From an uncultured Dialister sp. (GTDB lineage: Bacteria; Bacillota; Negativicutes; Veillonellales; Dialisteraceae): a stretch of 30,671 nucleotides of DNA. The DNA is taken from assembly GCA_934216155.1 (NCBI GenBank), contig CAKQBK010000026.1, positions 1 to 30,671 on the forward strand. The letters are read 5' to 3'. The notes beneath the pieces were generated by a model. It did no database searches. It was given only the letters and a program-made list of their open reading frames with translations, and was not told the origin of the DNA. The translations under genes and the position numbers were made by a program. Positions 22,350 through 30,595 of the stretch are shown here, piece after piece (the first letter of the stretch is position 1; each line of letters starts with the position of its first letter).

Positions 22350-24533
22350 TCACCGACAATATTTCAAAATCGCAGCAGTGACTTTTTCCATATCCAATGG
22401 TTTGGTCAGGTGGGCGTTCATGCCGGCGGCGAGGCACTTGGTTTCGTCTTCTTTGAAGGCGTTGGCGGTCATGGCGAGAATCGGAATGGTTTTCGCATCT
22501 ACTCGCTCCAGGTCGCGGATGGCGCGGCTGGCAGTGAGGCCGTCCATGACGGGCATCATGATATCCATCAGAATGGCGTTGTAGGTACCAGCAGGATGGT
22601 CCACGAAGTTTTGCACCGCCTGTTCCCCATTTTCTACAATGGTCAAGGTAGCGCCTTCTTCTACTAAGAGGGCTTCGGCAATTTCTGCATTCAGTTCATT
22701 GTCTTCGGCCAAGAGGAAGTGCATGCCTTTCAATGGCTCTTTTGTCTTTTCTCCTTGCTGAGCGACCTTGAGTTCTTTCGGCGTCACCGGGGGAGCGATT
22801 TCAAATGGCAGGGTGATGATGAAAGTGGAGCCTACGCCTTTGATACTTTTCACTTCAATGGTGCCTTTCATCTTATCGATGATACGTTTTACGATGGCCA
22901 TACCGAGGCCTGTGCCTTGGTATACGGTGCGCGCGTCAGAATGTTCCTGAGCGAACGGCTCAAAGAGGTGTTTCTGGAATTCCTGGCTCATACCGATGCC
23001 AGTGTCTCGAATGATCCAGCGGAAGGTGATTTGTTTTTTATCTTCGTTTAGCCATTGGATTTGGGTGGAAATACGACCCTGTGGATGGTTGTACTTGATG
23101 CTATTTTCATAAATATTGAGGAAAACTTGGCGAAGGTGTACCGGGCTGGTATAGACCGACACGTCCAATTTGTGTTCCTTTGGTTCTTCCCATTTCCACT
23201 GAATCAAGGCATCGTGGGCACGGATTTCAGCGATGGAAGTCATATCGGAAAGCAGTTCCGACAGGAGAACCGGTTCTTTGGTGAGCACCACATCATCACT
23301 TTCCAGCTTGCTCATTTGAAGCACATCATTGATGAGGGACAGCAGATGGTTGGCAGAAATCAGCATCTTCTCCCGGTTCTGTTTCATGATTTCTGTGTTG
23401 TATTCATTGATGTGGTCAATTTTCAAAAGACCGATGATACCATTCAGTGGAGTGCGGATGTCGTGGCTCATGCGGGCCAGGAAGCTGCTCTTGGCTGCAT
23501 TGGCGGTCTGGGCTTCAATGACAGCATGTTGTAATTCTTCATTTTTCAGCTGCAATTTCTGGTTGTAGTCCATCTGCAGGGACAGCTGTTGTTCTTGGTA
23601 TCCTTTTTCCAGATTCCAACGAAGGGCCTGGATCCCCATGAGGACAAGCAAGTAGAAGATGATGAAAACAATAATATTTCTTGGGGTATTTACAAATACC
23701 TTGCCTGCTGGGAGGTAGGCATAGATGTAATTGTCGCGGCTCTTCTGCAGGAGACCATAGCCAGAAAGCCAATTGGAGGAAGTAGGCACCAGACGATCTT
23801 CTACGCTGCTGCTGTTCATGGTGCGGAGGATTTCCATATCATCGGCAGAGCGGCCAATCATATTTTCATCAGTGGCAGCAGTGATACGGCCTTTCCGTAC
23901 AATGATAATGTTTTCTTCATGGTCCTGTCGATAGCCATGGAGCATCATGCGCACAGAATGACTGAAACTCTGTGCATATTTCCGTGGTGTCCGATAGTAT
24001 ACCAGAAGAATGCCTGGTGTATCTTGCCGGCCTACGGCACCGATATCAATGTAGGTCAGATCATTTCCTGTGACCCGGACGGTATATGTTTTTTCAGGAA
24101 ATTTTGCTACATCCAGGAGAACGGTCAGATTGAGGCTAGGCATCAGCTCTGCTGCATTTTTGCCTTCTTCATCATAGCTGTATTGGATTTGTCCATTGGC
24201 ATCTAAGAGAATGGCACCGGTCAGGTAGCCTCTGTCGACTAGCGTTTTGATGGTGTCACCATTGACGGCTTCCCCGCGAAGCTGGGGTTCTATCAATTCA
24301 GCCGATTCCACCATACGGAGCAAACTTTTCGATTCGGAAGCAATATCTAGTTTCTGGTCATTATTTCCTTGGAGTTTGATGTAGGAAACAATATTGTGCA
24401 ATTTGGCTTCTGTGAGATGCAAATCCTGGTGGAAAGAGAATACCCCTACCACGAAAAGGAGGAACAAGCCCACAAAGACTTCTCCATAGAACCATTCTTT
24501 TTTATTGAAAATAAATTTTTGCTTTTGTGTCAT
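22350..24533 (-). CDS. Hybrid sensor histidine kinase / response regulator
   Basis: This 727-aa membrane kinase has TM1 at about residues 17-34, an extracytoplasmic Cache-like sensor of about 245 residues, TM2 at about 282-300, a coiled-coil linker, and a HisKA domain with phospho-His H357 (FLARMSHDIRTPLNG). The HATPase follows (N-box NIYENSIKYN with N477, DTGIGMS, GTGLGMAIVK). A C-terminal receiver has the acidic pair E610-D611, phospho-acceptor D657 (LMDIMMPVMDG) and K711. It lies 2 nt after the solute-binding gene, so the binding protein probably presents ligand to its sensor. No HPt or DNA-binding regulator is encoded nearby, so the phosphorelay output is unknown. The stop codon lies inside a GGTGACTGGTGAC heptamer string. 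Confidence 0.94.
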   Translation of the reverse strand: MTQKQKFIFNKKEWFYGEVFVGLFLLFVVGVFSFHQDLHLTEAKLHNIVSYIKLQGNNDQKLDIASESKSLLRMVESAELIEPQLRGEAVNGDTIKTLVDRGYLTGAILLDANGQIQYSYDEEGKNAAELMPSLNLTVLLDVAKFPEKTYTVRVTGNDLTYIDIGAVGRQDTPGILLVYYRTPRKYAQSFSHSVRMMLHGYRQDHEENIIIVRKGRITAATDENMIGRSADDMEILRTMNSSSVEDRLVPTSSNWLSGYGLLQKSRDNYIYAYLPAGKVFVNTPRNIIVFIIFYLLVLMGIQALRWNLEKGYQEQQLSLQMDYNQKLQLKNEELQHAVIEAQTANAAKSSFLARMSHDIRTPLNGIIGLLKIDHINEYNTEIMKQNREKMLISANHLLSLINDVLQMSKLESDDVVLTKEPVLLSELLSDMTSIAEIRAHDALIQWKWEEPKEHKLDVSVYTSPVHLRQVFLNIYENSIKYNHPQGRISTQIQWLNEDKKQITFRWIIRDTGIGMSQEFQKHLFEPFAQEHSDARTVYQGTGLGMAIVKRIIDKMKGTIEVKSIKGVGSTFIITLPFEIAPPVTPKELKVAQQGEKTKEPLKGMHFLLAEDNELNAEIAEALLVEEGATLTIVENGEQAVQNFVDHPAGTYNAILMDIMMPVMDGLTASRAIRDLERVDAKTIPILAMTANAFKEDETKCLAAGMNAHLTKPLDMEKVTAAILKYCR

Positions 24534-24535
24534 GA

Positions 24536-25345
24536 CTAGCCCTCCAAGTAACGGTCCCCATTGGGCAGATATTTCTCAATGATGGTCTTGATGGAACCAT
24601 CTTTTTGCATATCCTGCAGCACCTTTGTCAGGTCTTCATCGAGGCCGCGGTCATCTCGTTTGCCAAAGGCCACGCCCAAGTCGACGGACTGCATCGGTGT
24701 GTCTAAGATACGGTACTGGATATCGAAATCATGCATGAATTGATCAATCGATGTTTCATGGGCTGCGATGGCATCGGCATAGCCTTTACTGAGGAAGGTA
24801 AACATCAAATCCCGGTTCTGGGCAGAAATGATGCGACGGAAATGGGGAAGTCCTTCCGCATGTTTTCGTAGAAGGTCCTCTGGCTTGGTGGACGATTGTA
24901 AAGCCAATGTCTTTCCTTCCAGGTCCTGGAAGTTATGGATCGGACTGTCTGGCAGCACCGCAAATACTTGGCGACTCTTCATGTAGGGGCCGGCCCATTT
25001 GTATTCCGATTCACGGCCGGTCATGGTATAGCAGCTCCAGATGCAGTCGATTTTCCGGTCTGCTAAAAGAAATTTCTTCGTATCCCAGTCGATGAATATG
25101 AACTTCGGCTCATATCCCATACGATGGAATGCTTCGGTGGCGATTTCCACATCGATTCCCTTCATATTTCCATCGATATCTCGGTAGGTATAAGGCGCAT
25201 AGTCATCGCACCCCACTACGATTTCCGGCATCACACCCTTGGCCGACTTGGCTTTCGGTGTGGGGCCTCTCATATGAAATAGGAAAGCAATGCCGGCGAC
25301 TAACATGAGAACCAGTAGGATCAGAATCATTTTGTACTTCGTCAT
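24536..25345 (-). CDS. Membrane-anchored family 3 solute-binding protein, sensor partner
   Basis: The 269-aa protein has an N-terminal hydrophobic anchor (KMILILLVLMLVAGIAFLF) with no lipobox Cys, then a full amino-acid-type binding domain. Visible motifs are EIVVGCDDYAPYTYRD, GIDVEIATEAFHRMGY, DRKIDCIWSCYTMTGRESEY, LEGKTLALQSST and GVAFGKRDD. It is not followed by ABC permease genes but by a hybrid histidine kinase 2 nt away, so it likely senses rather than imports, like BvgS venus-flytrap domains but as a separate protein. The longer frame reaches 25378; ATG 25345 has AAAGGA 8 nt upstream and gives a sensible anchor. A good promoter is visible at 25468-25496. Confidence 0.88.
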   Translation of the reverse strand: MTKYKMILILLVLMLVAGIAFLFHMRGPTPKAKSAKGVMPEIVVGCDDYAPYTYRDIDGNMKGIDVEIATEAFHRMGYEPKFIFIDWDTKKFLLADRKIDCIWSCYTMTGRESEYKWAGPYMKSRQVFAVLPDSPIHNFQDLEGKTLALQSSTKPEDLLRKHAEGLPHFRRIISAQNRDLMFTFLSKGYADAIAAHETSIDQFMHDFDIQYRILDTPMQSVDLGVAFGKRDDRGLDEDLTKVLQDMQKDGSIKTIIEKYLPNGDRYLEG

Positions 25346-25467
25346 AATGGAAATCCTTTGCATGGAAAGTGGCACCATCGTGTCAGAAATAGATGATAAA
25401 TAGGAATGTATAGATGAGAAAATAATATAAATATTATATTAAGATAATAAAATTTGCTATTGCTATA

Positions 25468-25496
25468 ATAGTAAAATATATTTTTGGGAGTGTCAA
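25468..25496 (-). promoter_or_regulatory. Promoter of the sensor operon
   Basis: On the minus strand a perfect TTGACA (25491-25496) is 17 nt from TACTAT (25468-25473). The leader of about 120 nt before the start codon is very AT-rich. Confidence 0.55.
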
Positions 25497-25510
25497 GGGA
25501 AAGATGGGGA

Positions 25511-25975
25511 TTCTCAGGTTGCTTAGGTTGCTAAGGGTTCTGAGGGGGGGCGAATGTGCCAAGTAACGTTGGGGTACATACCAATGATAGGTCCGTAGGA
25601 CAGTGCCCCCTTCGGGGGAAAGGTGGTGCCGAAGGCACCAAAGGGGGTGTATTTCCTTCGGCCGAAGGCCGGTTGTATGGTTTTCTGAATACTAAGCGGG
25701 CTATTTCTCGATGTGACTCTAATCACAAAAGAAAATGTATACCGCTTTGTATTTATAAAAACCATACAACCAGCCTTCGGCTGAGGAAATGCACCCCCTC
25801 TGCCTTCGGTATCTCCCCCGATGGGGCGATGTCCTACGGACCTATCATTGTGTATTATGATGCTGATGCTAGCGTATAGTATCTCTTATGAGGCTAATCC
25901 CCCCTGATTCCCCTGAGAACCTTGAGAACCTTCAGAACCCTGAGCAACCTTAGCAACCTAAGTTCCCTGTGCGTC
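25511..25975. repeat. Family B element (copy 12) split by an insertion in its loop
   Basis: Left arm words TTCTCAGGTTGCTTAGGTTG lie at about 25512-25550 and inverted words CCTGAGAACCTTGAGAACC through CAACCTAAGTTCCCTG lie at about 25912-25970. The loop, normally about 45 nt, is about 345 nt and contains the element at 25583-25849. Loop remnants GAATGTGCC and GATGCTAGCGTATAG survive on either side. Confidence 0.8.
25583..25849. mobile_element. MITE-like palindrome with perfect 20-bp terminal inverted repeats
   Basis: AATGATAGGTCCGTAGGACA (25583-25602) is the exact inverse of TGTCCTACGGACCTATCATT (25830-25849). Nested inside are TGCCCCCTTCGGGGG-type GC-rich pairs, GGCCGGTTGTATGGTTTT against AAAACCATACAACC, and a unique centre with AAAAGAAAATGTATACCGC. 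There is no ORF that looks real. It is inserted in the loop of a family B palindrome. Confidence 0.75.
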
Positions 25976-25978
25976 CTG

Positions 25979-26917
25979 TTATTTCACTTCAATCAATTCG
26001 TATTTATCATTGCCCATTTTCAGTTCATGCATGGCAGTGAGCTGGTGCAGGCCGTGGCGGCTTTCCATACGTTTTACCAGGTCGTGGTTGGATGCGGACT
26101 GGTATACCAGATCTACAGAAGCTTGGTCGATGGCGAGAAGGTCGGTGGAAGCCAGGATGCCGATGTCTGGGATGGTCGGTTCTGCAGCTGCTACGCCGGC
26201 GCAGTCACAATCGACGGACATGCGGCGGAGAACATTGAGATACACAATGTGTTTGCCGAAGAAGTCAATGGTGGCTTTGGCGGATTCTGCCATATTTTCC
26301 ATCAAAAGTTCTTTAGCCGGCCATGCGTTCCAATCTTCGGGCAGATTGTCTACCGATACACCGTGGACCTGGCTCTTTCCAATGCGGCCGTCAGCGCAGC
26401 CGATGGCCAGGTTTTTCATGGAACCGCCGAAACCGCCCATGGCGTGGCCTTTGAAATGGGTGAGAACAATCATGGAATCGTAATTGACAATATGGCCGCC
26501 CATGGAGACTTCTTTGAAATGTTTGCCGTGGCGGACCGGAAGATTGACTGTGCCTTCTTCATCCATGATATCTACCGGGCAGAAAGTCCAGCCGTTCACC
26601 TGGAGGGTTTCCTTATGGCCTTCTGTGGTGTAACGATCGCCCTGGTAAAGGGTATTGGTTTCTACAATGGTGCTGTCCGGTACCTGGGCCTGGAAAGCCT
26701 GTACCATGTCGCGGGGGAGAATGTTCGGTCCGTGCTTTTCACCGGTGTGCAATTTGATGGCCACTTTTCCGTAAATGGCATCGTTAATGAGTTTGTAGAG
26801 CTGAATCAAATGGTCTGCATCGATGGTGCGGGTGAAATATACCTTCGCACGAGAACCTTCTGCGTCTTCTCCCACACGGGTGCAACCAATGACTGGGGCT
26901 TGCTGAAATTTTTCCAT
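25979..26917 (-). CDS. DUF362 domain protein
   Basis: The 312-aa protein has the DUF362 pattern: KVYFTRTIDADHLIQLYKLI, VAIKLHTGEKHGPNILP, TIVETNTLYQGDRYTT, and the signature THFKGHAMGGFGGSMKNLAIGC. It continues with DCDCAGVAAAEPTIPDIGIL and ASTDLLAIDQASVDLVY. Some DUF362 proteins carry a C-terminal ferredoxin domain; this one does not, although CADG and DCDC cysteines remain. The biochemical role of the family is unsettled. It starts with AAGGAGG 6 nt upstream and is monocistronic. A 367-codon plus-strand frame lies opposite it, but it has no RBS and its protein sequence is not family-like. Confidence 0.92.
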   Translation of the reverse strand: MEKFQQAPVIGCTRVGEDAEGSRAKVYFTRTIDADHLIQLYKLINDAIYGKVAIKLHTGEKHGPNILPRDMVQAFQAQVPDSTIVETNTLYQGDRYTTEGHKETLQVNGWTFCPVDIMDEEGTVNLPVRHGKHFKEVSMGGHIVNYDSMIVLTHFKGHAMGGFGGSMKNLAIGCADGRIGKSQVHGVSVDNLPEDWNAWPAKELLMENMAESAKATIDFFGKHIVYLNVLRRMSVDCDCAGVAAAEPTIPDIGILASTDLLAIDQASVDLVYQSASNHDLVKRMESRHGLHQLTAMHELKMGNDKYELIEVK

Positions 26918-26979
26918 GATGTTCCTCCTTATTTAGTAGCTAGGGATTACTTTACCTACATAATTTTTCATCTTTCCGT

Positions 26980-27009
26980 AGTATATATTTTTCTTTTTAT
27001 TAATGCAAA
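26980..27009 (-). promoter_or_regulatory. Candidate promoter of the DUF362 gene
   Basis: On the minus strand TTTGCA (27004-27009) and TATACT (26980-26985) are separated by 18 nt of A-rich sequence. Confidence 0.45.
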
Positions 27010-27054
27010 TGCTTTTGCCATATGAGCTATTATAGATGAAAAGCATAGAAAAAG

Positions 27055-27237
27055 CAGTGAGAAGTGAGAAGTTAGAAGTGAGAAATGAAGGTAGGGGCGC
27101 AAAAAAAATTAAAAGCGCCCCAAGTTTTATTATAGTGCAAAATTATTTATCCAATTTTCAAGTGGTAAGAAAACGGATTAGAGATTATTGTTAGTTGTTG
27201 AAATTCCAACAACCAACAACCAACAACTAACAACCAA
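27055..27237. repeat. Heptamer strings and family G hairpin
   Basis: AGTGAGAAGTGAGAAGTTAG words lead into GGGGCGC (27094-27100) and GCGCCCC (27115-27121). An AT-rich spacer follows, then TTGTTAGTTGTTG paired with CCAACAACCAACAACCAACA words to about 27237. No gene is seen. Confidence 0.8.
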
Positions 27238-27321
27238 ATTAGTAGTGGACAAAAGGCCTGAGATTGGTATATCATTTGTAAAAGTATATTCTATGGTGTC
27301 AATGACAAGGAGAAATAGCAG

Positions 27322-27846
27322 ATGGCTGACTTTGAAACTCTGAAAGAAACCTATCCGGAATTATATAGATATTGCACGAAAGCAAAACAGTATGTGGATG
27401 ATGATCCTGATGCTTCTTTGCTGAAAGCAGGGAAGGCATTGGAATACATGGTGAAAATGCTGGAAAAGAACCAGCTGGAACCGGTGGTATGGATTCATGA
27501 ACATCGCACCGACTGTATCAACGAATTGGAACAGCATGGCACCATCGAAGAAGATTTCGCCGATGAATTGCACCAGCTCCGCATCCTTTGCAATGATGCA
27601 CTGGACGAAAAAGTGGAAGAAGCGACCGTAGAAGAAGCAGAAAGAGGATTGGCGCTTTTGACTTCTTTGACAGCAAAGTTTGAAACCGCCATGGACAAAC
27701 TGGCGAAGGTACGGAAGACAGGCAAAGTCACTCCTAAGCCCATGGGAGTCAATAAAAAGAAAGCGGCCAAGGCAGGAAAACTCCTGGCCCTGGGCGGCGT
27801 CATTGCAGCCGCAGCACTGACTGTCATTTTTGGCAGCAAGGAATAA
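27322..27846 (+). CDS. DUF4145-like protein with a C-terminal membrane anchor
   Basis: The 174-aa protein has an acidic helical domain at about residues 1-120 (YPELYRYCTKAKQYVDDDPD, SLLKAGKALEYMVKMLEKN, FADELHQLRILCNDALDE). This matches the DUF4145 type often fused to restriction or HTH proteins; here it stands alone. A basic linker (KPMGVNKKKAAKAGK) precedes one C-terminal hydrophobic helix (LLALGGVIAAAALTVIF) and a GSKE end, giving a tail-anchored topology with the domain in the cytoplasm. The start has AAGGAG 9 nt upstream, and TTGGTA-17-TATTCT at about 27265 is a possible promoter. A clean terminator follows. Function unknown. Confidence 0.82.
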   Translation: MADFETLKETYPELYRYCTKAKQYVDDDPDASLLKAGKALEYMVKMLEKNQLEPVVWIHEHRTDCINELEQHGTIEEDFADELHQLRILCNDALDEKVEEATVEEAERGLALLTSLTAKFETAMDKLAKVRKTGKVTPKPMGVNKKKAAKAGKLLALGGVIAAAALTVIFGSKE

Positions 27847-27857
27847 GGTAAACTGTA

Positions 27858-27893
27858 AGAGCTGTGAAATCCGATCGGTTTCACGGCTTTTCT
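27858..27893 (+). terminator. Terminator of the DUF4145-like gene
   Basis: GAGCTGTGAAA and TTTCACGGCTTTT pair (one G-U) around CCGATCGG and end in TTTTCTT. Confidence 0.85.
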
Positions 27894-27902
27894 TATGAAA
27901 AG

Positions 27903-27955
27903 GGTACATAGGTTACTCAGGTTGCTCAGGATTCTCAGGTTGCTTAGGTTCGTCA
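27903..27955. repeat. Family B, left half only (copy 13)
   Basis: GTACATAGGTTACTCAGG, TTGCTCAGGATTCTCAGG and TTGCTTAGGTTCGTC words occur without an inverted partner. The next copy begins about 50 nt further on. Confidence 0.8.
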
Positions 27956-28007
27956 AATGTGCTAAGTGGCACTAGCGAAATCATTGCTATTTCCCCCCTT
28001 CCTCAGG

Positions 28008-28240
28008 CAATGCTGTTAAGTTAAGGATTTGAGTTAGTAGGTATAATTCCGCTGGTGGTAACAGGTTGCTCAAGTTTCTAAGGGTTCTCAGGTTGCTCAG
28101 GTTCTCCGAATGTGCTGATAGACGCTAGCGTTATTAGCTCATTCGAAAAACGTGAGAAACCTCAGTATCCTGAGAAACCTGAGTAACCTTTGCATCAGTA
28201 GAAATCATCGCATATTTTGCTTTACTTAACAGCATTGTGC
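28008..28240. repeat. Family B modular palindrome, copy 14
   Basis: The left flank is a hybrid: GCAATGCTGTTAAGTTAAG (type 2) joins GGATTTGAGTTAGTAGGTAT (type 1). The loop is GAATGTGCTGATAGACGCTA and the right flank is type 2 (CATCGCATATTTTGCTTTAC). It is followed to about 28305 by (CTAATCC) and (AGTCACC) heptamers before the RluA gene. Confidence 0.92.
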
Positions 28241-28318
28241 AATCCCTAGTGCCCAGCTACTAATTCCTAATCCACAATCCTTAGTCACGAGTCACTAGTC
28301 ACCAAAAAGGACAAAACT

Positions 28319-29290
28319 ATGAAACAATTTACCATCCAGCCCAATGAAGCCGGGCAGGGGGCTTTGAAATATTTGTGCAAACTCCTGCCGGGGGCTTCCA
28401 TGGGACTTCTGCGCAAAAGTATGCGGAAGAAAAATATCACTTTAAATAATAAAAAAATAGAAGGCAGGGAAAAGCTTCAGGCTGGCGATGTGCTGACGGT
28501 CTGGTTTTCCGAAGAAACCTTGGCAAAGTTTATGGAAACTGAAGAAGTGAAACCGGCTATTTCCTCTCGCTGGTCAGATTTCCCCAAGTGGATTGTCTAT
28601 GAAGACGATCAAATTCTGGTGCTGAATAAACCGGCTGGACTTTTGTCTCAAGGGGATGGCAGCGGGAAAGATTCCCTCAATGATGGGCTCCTTTCCTATT
28701 TGCATGACCAAGTGACGGCGACGTTGAAACCATCCATTTGCAATCGGTTGGATAGAAATACCAGCGGGTTGGTGCTGGCAGGAAAAACCGTGCAGGCGTT
28801 GCAGGCTCTAAATGGAATCATCAAAGACCGGTCCCTGCATAAGGAATACCAAGCACTGGTTTTGGGCCACATGGAAGGCAGCGGCGTGCTGAAAGGATTT
28901 CTGGTGAAAAATCATGAAACCAACCAGGTCCGGTATACAGAAAAGAAAGGTCCCGGCGCACTTCCCATCGAGACCCATTACCAGGTGCTTCATACCTTTG
29001 CGAAGAAAGGCATTCCGATGTCTTTGGTGCAGGTACAACTGGTGACCGGTCGCTCTCACCAAATTCGTCTCCACTTCTCCTCCATCGGCCATCCTCTTCT
29101 GGGGGATCGGAAATATGGCAATCCAGAGAGTGTCGCTGCGTCGGAAAAGCTCCATATCAAACGGCAAATGCTTCACGCCTTCCAAATCACCTTTCCCAAA
29201 CTTTCCGGTTCATTGGAAAAGGTGTCCGAAAAACGATTCCAAGCAGAACTGCCGGAAGACTTTCAAAATCAATTAGGAATGAGGAATTAG
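28319..29290 (+). CDS. RluA-family 23S rRNA pseudouridine synthase
   Basis: The enzyme isomerises specific uridines in rRNA. The 323-aa protein has an N-terminal S4 RNA-binding domain (RKSMRKKNITLNNKKIEGRE, then LQAGDVLTVWF, about residues 28-70). The catalytic core follows: VYEDDQILVLNKPAGLL, the catalytic Asp D145 in CNRLDRNTSGLVLAGK, LHKEYQALVLG, and VTGRSHQIRLHFSSIGHPLLGD. Both domains fit the RluC/RluD branch; the exact site cannot be assigned. The start has AAGGA 9 nt upstream. The last residues (NQLGMRN) are encoded by TTAGGAATGAGGAATTAG, the same repeat wording seen after the HxlR gene, so the native C-terminus may have been replaced. Confidence 0.93.
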   Translation: MKQFTIQPNEAGQGALKYLCKLLPGASMGLLRKSMRKKNITLNNKKIEGREKLQAGDVLTVWFSEETLAKFMETEEVKPAISSRWSDFPKWIVYEDDQILVLNKPAGLLSQGDGSGKDSLNDGLLSYLHDQVTATLKPSICNRLDRNTSGLVLAGKTVQALQALNGIIKDRSLHKEYQALVLGHMEGSGVLKGFLVKNHETNQVRYTEKKGPGALPIETHYQVLHTFAKKGIPMSLVQVQLVTGRSHQIRLHFSSIGHPLLGDRKYGNPESVAASEKLHIKRQMLHAFQITFPKLSGSLEKVSEKRFQAELPEDFQNQLGMRN

Positions 29291-29294
29291 AAAT

Positions 29295-29470
29295 GAGGAA
29301 TGGTGGTGGCGGCGCACAACTTATAAAGCGCCGCAAATGTATATGATTTTAGCGACCGGTGACTGGGAAGATTATATTTCAGTCACGTATATAAAAGGGG
29401 TATTGGGGCGCTTCTATAATTTGTGCGCCCCTTCCTTCACTCCTCACTTCTCATTCCTAATTCCTAATTT
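29295..29470. repeat. Repeat cluster: GGCGGCGC hairpin, family G hairpin and heptamers
   Basis: GGCGGCGCACAACTTATAAA then GCGCCGC repeats the module at about 2265. GGGGCGC (29405-29411) and GCGCCCC (29425-29431) repeat family G, followed by CTTCACTCCTCACTTCTC and ATTCCTAATTCCTAAT words. Either hairpin could terminate the RluA transcript. Confidence 0.8.
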
Positions 29471-29521
29471 TATGTTATTGTAATAAATGATATATGCCAC
29501 AAAAGGAGGCCTCAATACATA

Positions 29522-30469
29522 GTGGATTCTCGTTTTTTAATTGTATTTGCAGATATTTTACTGCCCATGATAGTAGGCATGGGGCTTCGGAAGTGGGGGC
29601 TTTCTCGGGACATTCTTCGACTCATCATCAAAGCCAATGTGGTGGTGGTGGCTACGTTTTTGTCGGTGGTCTCTTTCTGGTCCGTCCATGTGACTTGGGA
29701 ACTGTTGTGGCTTCCTATTTCCACCATCCCGATTTGCTTTATCCCTGTGGCGGTGTTTTATGCCTTGGAAAAGAATCGATTCAGTGATCCTAGGGCCCAG
29801 GGCAGTTATATGATTTCTATGATGCTTGGAAATATTGGTACCCTGGCAGGGCTTTGCGCTTATGTGCTGTATGGGGAAATCGGTTTTGCTTACGTTCAGC
29901 TCATCGCAGTGCCACAGATTCTCATCATCGTGTTGTTCAGTTTCCCCATGGGGCAGTATTACTATGATAAATGGGCCCATGCAGGGAAAACAGGGAAAAT
30001 GGAAATCCATTTGGCGAAAATGCTTCTGACACCGAACCAGCTCCCCGCAGTGGGAGTGGCTATCGGTTTGACTTTGGCCTATTTCCAGGTAGAAAAACCG
30101 GTGGTGGTGACCAGCTTGTTCACCATTTTGATTCATGTCAGCGCTTGGATGGGCATGGTGCCTGTAGGCTATGATTTGAACCTGGGCGGCGTCAAAGAAT
30201 ATGCGCTGAAACTGTGGCCCATATTTCCTGTGAAATTTCTTCTCCTTCCGGCGGCACTCTATGGTATGACCATTCTCTTCGTTTCCGATCCGGCCATCAT
30301 CACCTGCGTCATCCTGGCCTCGGCAGCGCCCACCGCCATCTTCGCCGTAGCCTCCGCCCAGCTCTATGGCCTCAACGTGAACCTGGCAGAATCATCCTTC
30401 CTGACCACCACACTGGCCTTCCTCTTCGTCCTTTATCCGTTGGTGTATTGGTTTGTGCGAGGCGGATAG
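29522..30469 (+). CDS. AEC-family transporter (auxin efflux carrier family permease)
   Basis: The 315-aa integral membrane protein has about ten hydrophobic helices in two five-helix halves. Family features are ADILLPMIVGMGLRKWG in TM1, RLIIKANVVVV in the second segment, LGNIGTLAGL and the C-terminal LASAAPTAIFAVASAQLYG. AEC proteins move small carboxylates such as malate or malonate, so a dicarboxylate role would suit the tartrate genes 9 kb away, but that is speculation. The start is GTG with AAAGGAGG about 12 nt upstream, a longer spacing than usual. No ATG fits better, and translation could be weak. No terminator is seen. Confidence 0.9.
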   Translation: MDSRFLIVFADILLPMIVGMGLRKWGLSRDILRLIIKANVVVVATFLSVVSFWSVHVTWELLWLPISTIPICFIPVAVFYALEKNRFSDPRAQGSYMISMMLGNIGTLAGLCAYVLYGEIGFAYVQLIAVPQILIIVLFSFPMGQYYYDKWAHAGKTGKMEIHLAKMLLTPNQLPAVGVAIGLTLAYFQVEKPVVVTSLFTILIHVSAWMGMVPVGYDLNLGGVKEYALKLWPIFPVKFLLLPAALYGMTILFVSDPAIITCVILASAAPTAIFAVASAQLYGLNVNLAESSFLTTTLAFLFVLYPLVYWFVRGG

Positions 30470-30499
30470 AAGAAACATGGTGATGATTTTTGCTGGCGC

Positions 30500-30590
30500 A
30501 AAGGGTATCATTCTGCTGACTTCGATGGATTAACAAAGAGAATATATCGCTAGCGGCAGGGTTATTATTCTGCAGATTATGATTATCTCA
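30500..30590. repeat. Family A fragment (copy 6)
   Basis: GGGTATCATTCTGCTGACTT at the left and GCTAGCGGCAGGGTTATTATTCTGC-type wording at the right recall family A termini, but the AAGGTTATA arms are missing and the two ends point the same way. It is degenerate or rearranged, next to a probable IS end. Confidence 0.5.
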
Positions 30591-30595
30591 CAAAG

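Noticed and set aside
25922..27025. 367-codon plus-strand frame opposite the DUF362 gene
   Set aside because: It starts in repeat words, has no RBS, and its sequence resembles no family, whereas the minus strand gives a clear DUF362 protein with AAGGAGG.
1670..28200. Leucine-rich mini-proteins (NLSNLRNLSNL-like) in family B arms
   Set aside because: A 9-nt period yields a 3-residue peptide period in any frame, so these are artefacts of the repeats. They also create the false N-terminal extension of ttdA.
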